Source: JBFGCM01 sp041581135 (GTDB lineage Bacteria; Actinomycetota; Acidimicrobiia; Spongiisociales; UBA5794). From it: DNA of 21,645 nucleotides. The DNA lies in NCBI GenBank assembly GCA_041581135.1, contig JBFGCM010000067.1, forward strand, positions 1 through 21,645, given 5' to 3'. The translations under genes and the position numbers were made by a program. Under the pieces are notes generated by a model. It worked only from the letters and a program-made list of their open reading frames with translations, was not told where the DNA came from and made no database searches. Below are positions 14,151 through 21,645 of this stretch, piece after piece (within the stretch, counting starts at the first letter, position 1; every line of letters starts with the position of its first letter).

Positions 14151-16660
14151 AGGCGTTCAGCCTCACGCTGCCGCAGGGCCACCCGTAAGAACATGCGTTC
14201 CAGCTGCTGGCTCTTGTACCGCTCTCCCCCGGCGAGAGGGTGCTCGTTGAGGAAGTCACGGATCTCCACGGCCAGGTCGGGCTCGGTGCGATTCGGCAGG
14301 AAGTCGAGCAGTCGCCGGCGCATGCCGATGGAGAAGAGCGCGACCATCTCGTCCCAGCGCTCCTTCCACAAGCGCCACACGTGCGGGCCGACCGTGCGAT
14401 GGCCGAGCAGGCGGGCGAAGATATTCGCACCGTCCTGGCTACGCACGCCTCCTGTCATGACCATCTCGAACGTCCGATCGGCCGCCTCCTGGTGTGGGAT
14501 CGCGGTCGCAGCGCGCAAGTAGCGGATCACGGCTTGCGGACTGTCGGCACGCTTGTACAACTCCACGAGGCGCTCGTAGTCGCCCAAGTCGCCGGTGGCT
14601 CCCACCACCGCCACCGCGGCACCCACCACGTCGGCGTCGGCGCCGTCGCCGAGGTCGGCATCGAAGACCGAACGGAGGTAGCGCCGCACCTCTTCGTCGG
14701 CACCGAGGACGCCGGTGGCGTCGAGGAGGACGCCCCGCTTGCGTCGGTCCAGCTCGCTCTCGCCAGGAGCCGGCTCGAAGCCCATCGCATCGAGGGCGGG
14801 ACGCATGGTCCGTCGGATGTGGTCCTGGAGGCGTGACTGGGCGGCCGGAGACGCGATCCGGTCGAGCTCGTGGTACACGTGAGCGATCGCCTCCCACATC
14901 ACCGGCTCCGGATCGAAACCGACCCGCTCGACCAAGCCGAGGATCTCTGCGGCGGCGGCATCGCCACGGAGGACGAGGGCCCACGTGTCGGCGATGAGCG
15001 AGACGCGCTCCATGGCGTCGAGCTCGCCGAAACGCTCACCAAGTGCATGGAGCAGCTCCGGCCCGTAGCGCACCCGGTAGAACCCGTGTCCTCCGGCGTT
15101 GACGACGAGGCCCATCGGGGGCACGTCCAGAGCCGCCGATCTGCCCAACACGAGGGAACCCTCTTCCCCGGTGTCGAGGTGCCGGTACAGCATTGGGATC
15201 TCCCAGCGCTGGTCACCCTCCCCCCGATAGAGAAACTGCTCTTGGGTGAGGGTGACCCCGTCTGCGGCGGGCGTGACCGACACGACCGGATACCCGCCGC
15301 GGCGGATCCAGCCTTCCATGAGCGCACCGACGTCGAGGTGGGAGATCGACTGCAGCGCATGCCACAAGTCATCGGTCTCGGCGTTCCCGTAGGCATGGGT
15401 GGCGAGGTACTGGTTGATGCCTTCGCGGAAGGCCGCCGCCCCCACGAAGCGCTCCAGCATGCGGACCACGGCCGCCCCTTTGCCGTACGTGAGCGCGTCG
15501 AACATGCTCTCGGCCTCTTCAGGAGAGGTGACGGTGAACTCCACCGGCCGCGTCGACTCCAAGGCATCTATGTCCATCGAGTCGCCGCGCCCTGCATGCT
15601 CGGTCGCGAACGACAACCATCGCTTCCACTCGGGACGGAAGGCGTCGGCGCACTTCATCTCCATGAAGGTGGCAAACGCCTCGTTGAGCCAGACCCCGTT
15701 CCACCACTTCATCGTGACCAGATCGCCGAACCACATGTGGGCGAGTTCGTGTGCCACGACGTCGGCCACACGGGCCAGCTCGGCTTGGGTCGCACGCTGC
15801 GGATCGACCAGGATCTCCTTCTCCCGAAACGTGATGGCGCCGAAGTTCTCCATCGCCCCCCAAGCGAAGTCGGGGATGGCGACCAGATCGATCTTCTCCC
15901 CGGGATACGGGATCTCGTAGTAGTCGGCCAGGTACCGCAGCGCGAACTCCCCGATCTCGAGCGCGAAGTCGGTGAGGTGCCCCTTGCCCGGCACGTGAAC
16001 GACCCGCAGTGGCACCCCGTCGACGTCCACGGTGCGTGAAGCCTCGAGCCGCCCGACGATCAGGGCCAGCAGGTACGGCGACATCACCATCGTGTCGCGG
16101 AACACCCACCGCACCTTGCCGTTCTCCGCCGGCTCGCTGGATGCGACCGGGCTGTTGGAGATGGCCATCAGCCCTTCGGGAACCACCAGCGTCACCCCGA
16201 AGACGGCCTTCATGTCGGGTTGGTCGAAACATGGGAACGCCTTGCGAGCGAACGTCGACTGGAACTGACTGGTGGCTACGGCGTGCACATCTCCGTCGGC
16301 GTCGTGGTAGCGGGAGAGGTAGAACCCGTCGAGGCCCTCGTCGAATGCGCTGGTGAACTCGAGCTGCAGCGTCGCCGAGCCGGCGACCAGCGGCCCGTGG
16401 AGCAGGATGCGCTCGTTCGGGGCGTCGTACTCCACGCCGGGCTCGGTGGCGGAGCCGTCGGGACCGACGAGGGTGACACTCGTCACGTCGAGGCCCACTG
16501 CGTTCAGCGCCAGCGACTCGACCGGGTGCTCCACCTCGAGGGCGATGGTGGCCGAACCGTCGAATTGGCCCCGTTCGATGTCCGGTTCGAACACCAGGTC
16601 GTACCGCCGCGGCACGACGACGTGGCTCAGACGGTACGGATCGACGGAATAGGTGGTCAC
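14147..16660 (-). CDS. pepN: M1-family zinc aminopeptidase (aminopeptidase N-like)
   Basis: An 837-residue metallopeptidase that removes N-terminal residues from peptides. The exopeptidase signature GAMEN is at 268-272, and the zinc site HELAH (304-308) with the third ligand E327 in WLNEAF completes the M1 pattern HExxH-18-E. The N-terminal saddle domain (DPYRLSHVVVPRRYDLVFEPD) and a long helical ERAP1-like C-terminal domain (VIRYLRAATAIPHQEAADRTFEMVMTGGVRSQDG) are present, so it is full length. There is no signal peptide; action on cytoplasmic peptides is likely. I start at GTG 16658-16660, preceded by AAGGG with seven bases of spacing; the 21 extra upstream codons look non-coding. It is divergent from a thioredoxin gene. 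Confidence 0.93.
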   Translation of the reverse strand: MTTYSVDPYRLSHVVVPRRYDLVFEPDIERGQFDGSATIALEVEHPVESLALNAVGLDVTSVTLVGPDGSATEPGVEYDAPNERILLHGPLVAGSATLQLEFTSAFDEGLDGFYLSRYHDADGDVHAVATSQFQSTFARKAFPCFDQPDMKAVFGVTLVVPEGLMAISNSPVASSEPAENGKVRWVFRDTMVMSPYLLALIVGRLEASRTVDVDGVPLRVVHVPGKGHLTDFALEIGEFALRYLADYYEIPYPGEKIDLVAIPDFAWGAMENFGAITFREKEILVDPQRATQAELARVADVVAHELAHMWFGDLVTMKWWNGVWLNEAFATFMEMKCADAFRPEWKRWLSFATEHAGRGDSMDIDALESTRPVEFTVTSPEEAESMFDALTYGKGAAVVRMLERFVGAAAFREGINQYLATHAYGNAETDDLWHALQSISHLDVGALMEGWIRRGGYPVVSVTPAADGVTLTQEQFLYRGEGDQRWEIPMLYRHLDTGEEGSLVLGRSAALDVPPMGLVVNAGGHGFYRVRYGPELLHALGERFGELDAMERVSLIADTWALVLRGDAAAAEILGLVERVGFDPEPVMWEAIAHVYHELDRIASPAAQSRLQDHIRRTMRPALDAMGFEPAPGESELDRRKRGVLLDATGVLGADEEVRRYLRSVFDADLGDGADADVVGAAVAVVGATGDLGDYERLVELYKRADSPQAVIRYLRAATAIPHQEAADRTFEMVMTGGVRSQDGANIFARLLGHRTVGPHVWRLWKERWDEMVALFSIGMRRRLLDFLPNRTEPDLAVEIRDFLNEHPLAGGERYKSQQLERMFLRVALRQREAERL

Positions 16661-16692
16661 TCGAATGCCCTTCGGCCGGTGCGGCTGAACCG

Positions 16693-16698
16693 ATGGTA
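16693..16698 (-). promoter_or_regulatory. Possible -10 of the aminopeptidase gene
   Basis: TACCAT on the minus strand fits the TANNNT pattern of actinobacterial -10 boxes. It is 32 bases before the GTG start; the nearest -35-like hexamer is TTGTTC at a long 19-base spacing. Support is weak. Confidence 0.3.
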
Positions 16699-16816
16699 AC
16701 GACCATACGGCGGGGCGGAACAAACCCGCCGCCGGCGTGGTTGCCGGTGGAGCCCCGACATGAGGCGCGACCCCCTATCGTGCTGGACCAGGATCGAGGG
16801 GCGGCAAGGAGACCCA

Positions 16817-17224
16817 GTGGCAACGCTAGAGCTGACCAAAGACAACTTCGAACAGACCATCGTCGACAACGACATGGTCTTCGTCGACTTCTGGGCAGAG
16901 TGGTGCGGACCGTGCCGTTCGTTCGCCCCCACGTACGAGGCTGCGTCCGAGAAGCACGATGGGGTGGTGTTCGGCAAGGTCGACACGGAGGACCAGCCCG
17001 AGCTCGCCGAGTACTTCGGCATTCGCTCCATCCCCACCCTCATGGTGTTCAAGGAGCGGGTCCGCGTCTTCTCGCAGCCGGGTGCCCTGCCGCCGGCGGT
17101 CTTCGAAGATCTCATCGAACAGGCGAAGGTCATCGACATGGCGCCGATCCACGAGGAGATCGCTGAGGCCCAGACACAGGCTGCTGCCGACGACGGCGGA
17201 GACCACGCGGGACACGACCACTAG
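16817..17224 (+). CDS. Thioredoxin with a histidine-rich C-terminal tail
   Basis: A 135-residue thioredoxin-fold protein with the active site WCGPC (residues 29-33), the preceding VFVDFWAE strand, and the cis-proline in SIPTL (P73). It should reduce protein disulfides in the cytoplasm. Compared with about 105-110 residues for classical thioredoxins, it carries an extra acidic tail ending in DHAGHDH, which could bind a metal; this is inferred from composition only. The start is GTG 16817-16819 after AAGGAG (16806-16811); an ATG further upstream at 16760 gives a non-thioredoxin extension. It is divergent from the M1 aminopeptidase gene and convergent with pmbA, leaving 21 bases between the stops. 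Confidence 0.93.
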   Translation: MATLELTKDNFEQTIVDNDMVFVDFWAEWCGPCRSFAPTYEAASEKHDGVVFGKVDTEDQPELAEYFGIRSIPTLMVFKERVRVFSQPGALPPAVFEDLIEQAKVIDMAPIHEEIAEAQTQAAADDGGDHAGHDH

Positions 17225-17245
17225 GCACCGGTTCCGCCTGGAGCC

Positions 17246-18577
17246 TCAACCGTCGGCGCCGCCGGTGAAGTGAAACCCAGCGAGTCGGGCGGACGGAGCC
17301 CGCACCAGCCCGGCGCCGAACTCGCAGTCTGCGAACCGACCGTTGTTGCCCAGATCGAGCACGCGATCAGGGCCGAGGGCCTCGACGAACGACTGGGTGA
17401 ACCGCATGTTGGTGAGCGCCCCTGTGATCTCGCCGTTCTCGATCATGAAGGTGCCATTACGGGTGAGCCCCGTGACGACCTGAGTCTTCGGATCGAGGAT
17501 CCGGCAGTAGTTGAACGTGGCCACGTAGATGCCGCGATCGACGGCTGCGATCAACTCCTCCTCCGTGGCATCGCCGCTCCCGAAGACGAGGTTGGTCGGC
17601 ACGGCGCCGAAGCTCTCGCCGCCGGGTATCGCATGCGCGGTGGACTCGGCGCCGGCCAGATTGGCCGTTCGCCGATCGTGCGCCAGCGACACCGACACCC
17701 CGTCGGTGACGAATTCGACGCGCCGCTTGGGCGTACCGTCGGCGTCTATGGAGACACCCAATGCCTCGGGTGCGGTGGCATCGTCCCAGATGGACACGTT
17801 GCGATCGAGCTGCTGCGAACCGAGCTCGACATAGGACTGGCCTTCGCGGTGGCTCTTGGCGTTGAACCCGTAGAACGCCAAGAAGATCGTCATGGTGGCC
17901 ACGGCCTCAGGAGCGAGGACTACCTCGTACTCGCCCGGCTTGACGTCGTACGGATCCGCGCCACGCCGTGCTCGTTCCGCCGCCAGCGCACCGGTTGCCG
18001 CACCTGAGAGGTCGGCGAGCCGAGCCGCCGTCTGATGACCCGAGCCCGCCGAGGAGTCGGTCTGGTGGATGCCGTCGATGGTCGCCCGGGTGGCTCTGCC
18101 CTGAGCCCGGTGACCCGCCGAGTTGGCGAACGCAACGGCTCCGCCGTCGGTGTCACAGTATCCGGCGGCGCGCATCCCCGGCCCGGCGGCGACGAACTCG
18201 GCGACGATCGCGGCGCGGTCTGCCGGCGGCGCCGCGGCGGTTGCCTCGTCGAAATGGTCCACGTCGGCGGTGTCCTGTCGTGGTGCCAGTCCCGGCCACT
18301 CGTGATCGACGGGCTGGTGATGTGCCGACTCGATGGTCCGGTTGACCAGGTCGGCCAGCGAGTCCTCATCCACGTTGGTGGTAGCCGCCTGGGAGACCCG
18401 GCCACCGACGACGAGCTTCAGGTCGATGGCGAGCTGGTCCTCCCCCACGTTCTGATGGATGTAGGAGTTGGCGAATCGGGTCAGGGATGCGTCGCCGCCG
18501 GTGACCCGAACCTGTGCTTCGGCCCGGTCGCCGACCATCTCCAGCACCAGGTCGGCGAGTTCGGCTTCACGTGTCAT
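17246..18577 (-). CDS. pmbA: TldE/PmbA-family subunit of the TldD-TldE protease
   Basis: A 443-residue member of the TldD/PmbA (U62) family. It lacks the HExxxH metal site of TldD, as expected of the TldE partner, and has typical family segments such as FANSYIHQNVGED near the N-terminus, a central SAGSGHQTAARL region, and a C-terminal VTGLTRNGTFMIENGEITGALTNMRFTQSF. In the known complex, TldD and TldE form a heterodimer that degrades unfolded peptides and can mature ribosomally made peptides such as microcin B17. Its ATG at 18575-18577 overlaps the tldD stop as ATGA, so subunits are translated together. No peptide precursor gene is visible nearby, so its substrate here is open. Confidence 0.92.
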   Translation of the reverse strand: MTREAELADLVLEMVGDRAEAQVRVTGGDASLTRFANSYIHQNVGEDQLAIDLKLVVGGRVSQAATTNVDEDSLADLVNRTIESAHHQPVDHEWPGLAPRQDTADVDHFDEATAAAPPADRAAIVAEFVAAGPGMRAAGYCDTDGGAVAFANSAGHRAQGRATRATIDGIHQTDSSAGSGHQTAARLADLSGAATGALAAERARRGADPYDVKPGEYEVVLAPEAVATMTIFLAFYGFNAKSHREGQSYVELGSQQLDRNVSIWDDATAPEALGVSIDADGTPKRRVEFVTDGVSVSLAHDRRTANLAGAESTAHAIPGGESFGAVPTNLVFGSGDATEEELIAAVDRGIYVATFNYCRILDPKTQVVTGLTRNGTFMIENGEITGALTNMRFTQSFVEALGPDRVLDLGNNGRFADCEFGAGLVRAPSARLAGFHFTGGADG

Positions 18578-20013
18578 CCGCGCACCCCCACCCGAACCGA
18601 GGAGAATCGACCGGGAGAGGCCGAATGGCCGGTGTGGCCGACTTGGAGTGGCTGCCCTTTACCGCAGTTCGGCGTGCCCCAATGCACCCACTCCGCCTCA
18701 CCGGCCAATCGATCTAACGTCCCCCAGAACTGCGGAGTGATACCGGTGTACGTCGGGTTCCGGAGCATTCGCCCCAACGTGCCGTTCTTCACCTCCCAGG
18801 CGATCTCGGTGCCGAACTGGAAATTGAGTCGCTTGTCGTCGATCGACCACGATCGGTTCGTCGCCATGTACACGCCGTCCTTCGTGTCGGCGATGATCTC
18901 CTCCAGCGACGAATCCCCCGGCAGCAGCCCGACATTGGTCATCCGCACCATCGGCAACCGGTTGTAGCCGTCGGCTCGGACCATGCCGCCCGGCGGAAGA
19001 CCGGCCATCGCTGCAGAGTCTCGACCCGACAGCACCCCCACCCATGTTCCGTTCTTGACGATGTCGACGCACTGGGCGGGCGTCCCCTCATCGTCGAAGC
19101 CAAAGGTGCCCAGCGCTCCGGGCAGGGTGGCATCGGCAGTGATGTTCATGAGGTCCGAGCCGTAGCGGTGAGTGCCCAGTCTCGGCAGCTCGAGGTGCGA
19201 GGTACCGGCGAATGCGGCCTCCCAGCCCAGGATGCGGTCCAGCTCGATGGCGTGGCCGACCGACTCGTGGATCTGAAGTGCCAGCTGCGAAGCCTCCAGA
19301 ATGAGCTGCTTCTCGCCCTCGGGGCACTCGTCGGCGGTGAGGAGCGCAACCGCCTCCTCGGCGATGCGCTGGGCGTTGGCGCCATAGTCCCAGGCGCGAA
19401 TGGTCTCGTAGCCGCCGGTCTCGTACTGCCCGAACGACTGCGGATAGGAGCGGCGCTGCGTCTCGGTGTCACTCACCGCGGTGGCGTCGAAGCCGCCGCC
19501 GGCCTCGACGAGGTGCTGGTCGATGCGGTGACCCTGGGACGAGACGAACCACTTCCGGGTGTCATAGAAACCGAGGTCGGCCCGGGCCAGAGCCACCCCG
19601 GGCACGTCCTGCATCGACTTGGTGACGGCCATCAGCAGGTCGATCTTCTCGGACAGGGCGACAGCGAACGGATCCTCGGTGTATGGCGTCTCGTAACTGG
19701 CGTGGGTCACACCCACGTCGCCGAGCTCCAAGGGCGGACCCGCCACCATGGCCGATGCCTCTGCGATCGCCGCCGCCTTGGCGCCGGCGGCGGCAGCGGC
19801 CTTGGCGTCGAGCTCGGCAGTGGCATAGAACCCCCACGACGAACCGGACAGAGCACGAACGCCGACACCGGCGGCCTCGTGCTCGGTGACCGAGTCGACG
19901 TTCTGATTCTGCACTTCGATGCCTTGGCGCTTCGCCAGCACCACCCGGGCATCTGCGTAGGCGGCGCCCGCCGCCACGGCACCGTCTACTGCGGCCTCGG
20001 CGTATTCGAACAC
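18574..20013 (-). CDS. tldD: TldD metalloprotease subunit
   Basis: The 479-residue catalytic partner of TldE. The zinc motif HESVGH (HExxxH) is at residues 249-254, and the likely cysteine ligand is C450 in WGTPNCGKGQP, matching the layout known from E. coli TldD, where His, His and Cys hold the metal. The N-terminal half (GVGVRALSGSSWGFYATAEL) and LPRLGTHRYGSDLMNITAD are usual for the family. The start is GTG 20011-20013 preceded by GGAAGGAG with six bases of spacing. It is the first gene of the tldD-pmbA pair and diverges from the CAP-domain gene over 113 bases. Nothing suggests loss of activity. Proteolysis of flexible peptides in the cytoplasm is expected. Confidence 0.95.
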   Translation of the reverse strand: MFEYAEAAVDGAVAAGAAYADARVVLAKRQGIEVQNQNVDSVTEHEAAGVGVRALSGSSWGFYATAELDAKAAAAAGAKAAAIAEASAMVAGPPLELGDVGVTHASYETPYTEDPFAVALSEKIDLLMAVTKSMQDVPGVALARADLGFYDTRKWFVSSQGHRIDQHLVEAGGGFDATAVSDTETQRRSYPQSFGQYETGGYETIRAWDYGANAQRIAEEAVALLTADECPEGEKQLILEASQLALQIHESVGHAIELDRILGWEAAFAGTSHLELPRLGTHRYGSDLMNITADATLPGALGTFGFDDEGTPAQCVDIVKNGTWVGVLSGRDSAAMAGLPPGGMVRADGYNRLPMVRMTNVGLLPGDSSLEEIIADTKDGVYMATNRSWSIDDKRLNFQFGTEIAWEVKNGTLGRMLRNPTYTGITPQFWGTLDRLAGEAEWVHWGTPNCGKGQPLQVGHTGHSASPGRFSSVRVGVRG

Positions 20014-20063
20014 ACCACGCTCCTTCCCTCGGCAGCCACCCTACACATGCGGCCTACTACTTT

Positions 20064-20086
20064 CTGTGTTCAAGTTGACCACACAG
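20064..20086. promoter_or_regulatory. Inverted repeat overlapping a -35-like hexamer in the tldD/CAP gap
   Basis: CTGTGT (20064-20069) and ACACAG (20081-20086) form a 6-base inverted repeat with an 11-base spacer. The spacer ends in TTGACC (20075-20080), a near-consensus -35 pointing toward the CAP gene, although no convincing -10 follows. The symmetric CACACAGTGTG (20080-20090) overlaps it. A regulator binding here could affect either divergent gene; this is inferred from layout. Confidence 0.35.
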
Positions 20087-20126
20087 TGTGCCGATCATTG
20101 CGGGAAGCGATACAGGAATCGAACAC

Positions 20127-21587
20127 GTGATACGTCGACTCGCCGTGCTGGCAACCCTCACCACTCTGGCCACGACGCTCGTCGTCACACCGGCCATCGC
20201 CACGTCGGAGACCGTGCAACAGGAACTCGAATTCGTGGAGCTGATCAACGCCGAACGCACCTCCCGCGGCCTCAACGCACTCGAGATCTACTGGGATCTC
20301 ACCGATGATGCCCGCGCCTGGTCCGAGTACCTGTCGACCGTGTCCGGGCTCTCCCACAACCCCGACCTCGCCAACGTGACGACCGGCTGGACCGGCCTCG
20401 GCGAAAACGTCGGCAAGGGACCAACGGTCGGCATTCTCCACAGCGCGTTCATGGCATCCCAGGGCCACAAGGACAACATCCTCGGCGACTGGGACTACGT
20501 GGGCGTCGGAGTCGTCGCCTACGACTCGAACCTCGCCGTGACGGTGGTGTTCATGCGGGGGACCGCAATCGCCAACACCCAGTACGTCGGCGACTTCAAC
20601 GGCGACGGCACCGCCGACTTCGCGTCGGCCCAAGGCGACGGCACCTGGCTCGCCAACTTCTCGATAGACGGAACCTTCAGCTCAACCACGTGGGCCGGTG
20701 TCCCCGAGGGCTTCACCACGCAGGTCACCGGCGATTTCAACGGTGACGGCAAGGACGACCTCGCGACGTACTACGCGTCGACCGGGACCTGGTGGGTGTC
20801 GCCTCCGGCGGACACCGGCGGCGTGGCCACTCTGTGGGCGTCGTTCTCGACCAAGACCGGATGGAGCCGGCACCTCGTCGGCGACTTCAACGGCGACGGT
20901 AAGGACGACATCGCCAACTACTACCCCGGCAACGGCACCTGGTGGGTGAGCCGGTCGACCGGCACCTCGTTCGACACCACCAAGTGGGCGACGTTCACCA
21001 CCACCAGCGGCTGGGACGTGCAGATCGTCGGCGACTTCACCGGCGACGGCAAAGACGACATCGCCAACTACTACCCCGGCAACGGCACCTGGTGGGTGAC
21101 GACCTCGAATGGCTCGACATTCGAGATCTCCAAGTGGGCGACGTTCAGCACCAGGACGGGATGGGCCTCTCAGATGGTCGGCGACTTCTCCGGCGACGGC
21201 AAGGACGACATCGCCAACTACTACCCCGGCAACGGCACCTGGTGGGTGACGACCTCGGACGGCTCGACATTCGACATCTCCAAGTGGGCGACGTTCAGCA
21301 CCGCCAGCGGCTGGAGTGTCCAAGAGGTCGGCGACTTCAACGGCGACGGCAAGCACGACATCGCCAACTACTACCCCGGCAACGGCACCTGGTGGATCTC
21401 CTCCTCCTACGGAAGCGGCTTCTCGACGGCCCTGTGGGCCACGCTGAGCACCTCCACCAGCTGGCTGTCGCACCACATCGGCGACTTCGACGGTGATGGC
21501 AAGGACGATATCGCCAGCGTGCAGACCAACGGCACGAGCTGGATCAGCGAGTCGACCGGGGCGAGCTTCATCACCGCCGTCTGGTAG
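20127..21587 (+). CDS. Secreted CAP-domain protein with seven FG-GAP-like repeats
   Basis: A 486-residue exported protein. A Sec signal (MIRRLAVLATLTTLATTLVVTPAIA, cleavage near residue 25) precedes a CAP/SCP domain (about 28-150) with the conserved histidines and glutamate in GLSHNP, GLGENV and SQGHKDNIL. From about residue 153 seven repeats follow, each with a DFNGDGKDD-like calcium loop and, in copies 3-6, the block IANYYPGNGTWW; the unit is 50 residues in the central copies. Seven units fit a closed beta-propeller. No membrane anchor or sortase motif follows, so release or wall association is likely. I start at GTG 20127 after AGGA; a GTG at 20088 would place 13 polar residues before the signal. 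CAP domains in bacteria have no single function; binding to lipids or wall material is possible. Confidence 0.9.
   Translation: MIRRLAVLATLTTLATTLVVTPAIATSETVQQELEFVELINAERTSRGLNALEIYWDLTDDARAWSEYLSTVSGLSHNPDLANVTTGWTGLGENVGKGPTVGILHSAFMASQGHKDNILGDWDYVGVGVVAYDSNLAVTVVFMRGTAIANTQYVGDFNGDGTADFASAQGDGTWLANFSIDGTFSSTTWAGVPEGFTTQVTGDFNGDGKDDLATYYASTGTWWVSPPADTGGVATLWASFSTKTGWSRHLVGDFNGDGKDDIANYYPGNGTWWVSRSTGTSFDTTKWATFTTTSGWDVQIVGDFTGDGKDDIANYYPGNGTWWVTTSNGSTFEISKWATFSTRTGWASQMVGDFSGDGKDDIANYYPGNGTWWVTTSDGSTFDISKWATFSTASGWSVQEVGDFNGDGKHDIANYYPGNGTWWISSSYGSGFSTALWATLSTSTSWLSHHIGDFDGDGKDDIASVQTNGTSWISESTGASFITAVW
20590..21587 (+). repeat. 150-bp coding repeats of the propeller domain
   Basis: Repeat starts (GCGAC/GCGAT) fall at 20590, 20731, 20881, 21031, 21181, 21331 and 21481: the first spacing is 141 bases, all others exactly 150. 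A 41-base block is identical in four copies (20905-20945, 21055-21095, 21205-21245, 21355-21395), third codon positions included. The outer copies are more divergent than the central four. Confidence 0.92.
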
Positions 21588-21613
21588 ATCTGCCAGGAAG
21601 CCAGCAGCTTCCC

Positions 21614-21641
21614 CGTGGGCGCGTCGCACGACGCGCCCACG
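21614..21641 (+). terminator. Terminator hairpin after the CAP-domain gene
   Basis: CGTGGGCGCGTCG (21614-21626) pairs perfectly with CGACGCGCCCACG (21629-21641), giving about 12 pairs and a GCAC tetraloop. It begins 26 bases after the stop codon. The window ends four bases later, so a T-run cannot be judged. Confidence 0.8.
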
Positions 21642-21645
21642 TTGC

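Noticed and set aside
16708..16731. CGGCGGG/CCCGCCG inverted repeat between the aminopeptidase and thioredoxin genes
   Set aside because: Seven GC pairs with a 10-base loop in a divergent gap: neither a terminator by position nor clearly an operator; likely a chance GC-rich match.
20590..21587. Regular direct repeats considered as a CRISPR-like array
   Set aside because: The period is 150 bases, the repeats are in frame within one coding sequence, and the intervening segments are also related.
20682..21629. Minus-strand frame of 315 codons with apparent GVVVGDVV repeats
   Set aside because: The repeats mirror the 150-bp plus-strand propeller units; the plus strand has a signal peptide, a CAP domain and a ribosome site.

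Overview
The window is about 21.6 kb of very GC-rich DNA with actinobacterial habits: many GTG and TTG starts, short gaps, ATGA stop/start overlaps, lipoprotein signals of the LLIAAAC type, a CUT1 sugar transporter lacking its own ATPase, and a LacI-type regulator at the head of the operon. A member of the Actinomycetota, possibly an Acidimicrobiia-like lineage, fits best, but no rRNA is present to settle this. No tRNA, rRNA, CRISPR array or insertion sequence was seen. No gap exceeds 300 bases; the longest, 731-918, holds two heptamer repeat arrays.

Left part (1-4755): the 3' end of leuD (leucine biosynthesis), an unknown 123-residue protein, a minus-strand metal-dependent amidohydrolase (prolidase or imidazolonepropionase-like), a divergent membrane protein fused to a spermidine-synthase-like domain, and galT.

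Middle (4747-12248): a minus-strand sugar operon in the order lacI, permease 1, permease 2, substrate-binding lipoprotein, strong hairpin, FG-GAP/ASPIC-UnbV lipoprotein, GH36 alpha-galactosidase. Three junctions overlap by 4 to 8 bases. lacI has a consensus -35 and, just downstream of the -10, two tandem copies of an AGCGCT-centred palindrome that look like its own operator. galT lies convergently at the far end and overlaps the alpha-galactosidase 3' end. The simplest reading is uptake of an alpha-galactoside, cleavage to galactose, and entry into the Leloir pathway through galT; galK, galE and the transporter ATPase are not in the window. The seven-loop surface-type lipoprotein translationally coupled to the alpha-galactosidase is the least expected part and the best candidate for an undescribed function.

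Right part (12246-21645): a glycerophosphodiester phosphodiesterase, a small protein made of 22-residue amphipathic repeats facing a TetR regulator, an M1 aminopeptidase divergent from a thioredoxin with a His-rich tail, a TldE(PmbA)/TldD protease pair, and a secreted CAP-domain protein carrying seven FG-GAP-like repeats whose DNA unit is almost exactly 150 bp.
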